Shown: positions 63,971 to 64,000 of the stretch, in pieces
Numbering within the stretch: the first letter of the stretch is position 1
Layout of the letters: each line of letters opens with the position of its first letter
NCBI RefSeq assembly: GCF_002419965.1
Contig: NZ_DIHC01000010.1
Coordinates: 19,443-83,442 of the forward strand
Origin: Pseudomonas sp. UBA5706
GTDB taxonomy: Bacteria > Pseudomonadota > Gammaproteobacteria > Pseudomonadales > Pseudomonadaceae
DNA: 64,000 nucleotides
Direction: 5' to 3'
Notes under the pieces: model-generated
Database searches by the model: none
Told to the model about the DNA's origin: nothing
Seen by the model: only the letters and a program-made list of their open reading frames with translations
Program-made: the position numbers and the translations under genes

Positions 63971-64000
63971 AATTTCCCGCGCGCAAAAACAAAACCCCAC

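Overview
The window is a chromosomal segment of a Pseudomonas, most likely of the P. syringae group. The evidence is the Pseudomonas-type flagellar gene order (flgB to flgL, glycosylation genes, fliC-flaG-fliD-fliS-fliT-fleQ-fleS), a flagellin whose flg22 region is the P. syringae version, the cheV/cheR-flgA-flgMN-flgZ block, GC-rich codon use, and RpoN (-24/-12) and FliA promoters in the expected places. No rRNA, tRNA or CRISPR array was seen.

Layout. Positions 1-5842 (minus strand) hold the 5' part of fleS, then fleQ, fliT, fliS, fliD, flaG and fliC. Positions 6361-21387 (minus) are a flagellin glycosylation island: a small coupled ORF, a Maf-type (DUF115) glycosyltransferase, an orphan KAS III, the pseudaminic acid genes pseI-pseG-pseF-pseC-pseB, and two large modular glycosyltransferases in the place of P. 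syringae fgt1/fgt2. Positions 21497-33742 (minus) hold flgL to flgB, with a small exported protein gene on the plus strand at 30246. Positions 34096-38554 hold cheR and cheV (minus) and flgA, flgM, flgN and flgZ (plus). Positions 38660-41516 (minus) are an MFS transporter and a glutamine-synthetase-family ligase.

Positions 41619-53854 form a second glycosylation block matching the viosamine (Qui4N) type: vioA and a giant glycosyltransferase on plus; KAS III, a NeuD/VioB-like acyltransferase, an SDR reductase and a small acyl carrier protein on minus; and another giant glycosyltransferase on plus. Good RpoN-type promoters precede all three transcription units, which would tie this block to the flagellar regulon. 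Positions 53900-57151 hold an AraC regulator divergent from a thiolase/3-hydroxyacyl-CoA dehydrogenase pair. Positions 57211-60717 (minus) hold an RND/MMPL permease and a YCF48-like exported protein. An IS66-family element (60991-63962) closes the window. It has 21/24 matching terminal repeats, a perfect 8-bp target duplication, frameshifts in tnpB and tnpC, and an intact passenger gene for a nucleotidyltransferase-like protein.

How it fits together: FleQ and RpoN drive the middle flagellar genes, FlgM/FliA drive fliC, and the rod, hook, cap and filament parts and their chaperones are all present. The strain appears able to make two activated sugars for flagellin: CMP-pseudaminic acid (with a Maf transferase, but no visible PseH) and an N-acylated viosamine with its own acyl-ACP supply. 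It also has four related multi-module glycosyltransferases in which catalytic motifs are kept or lost in different modules. The most unusual items are this double glycan system, its candidate RpoN promoters, and the IS66 with cargo.
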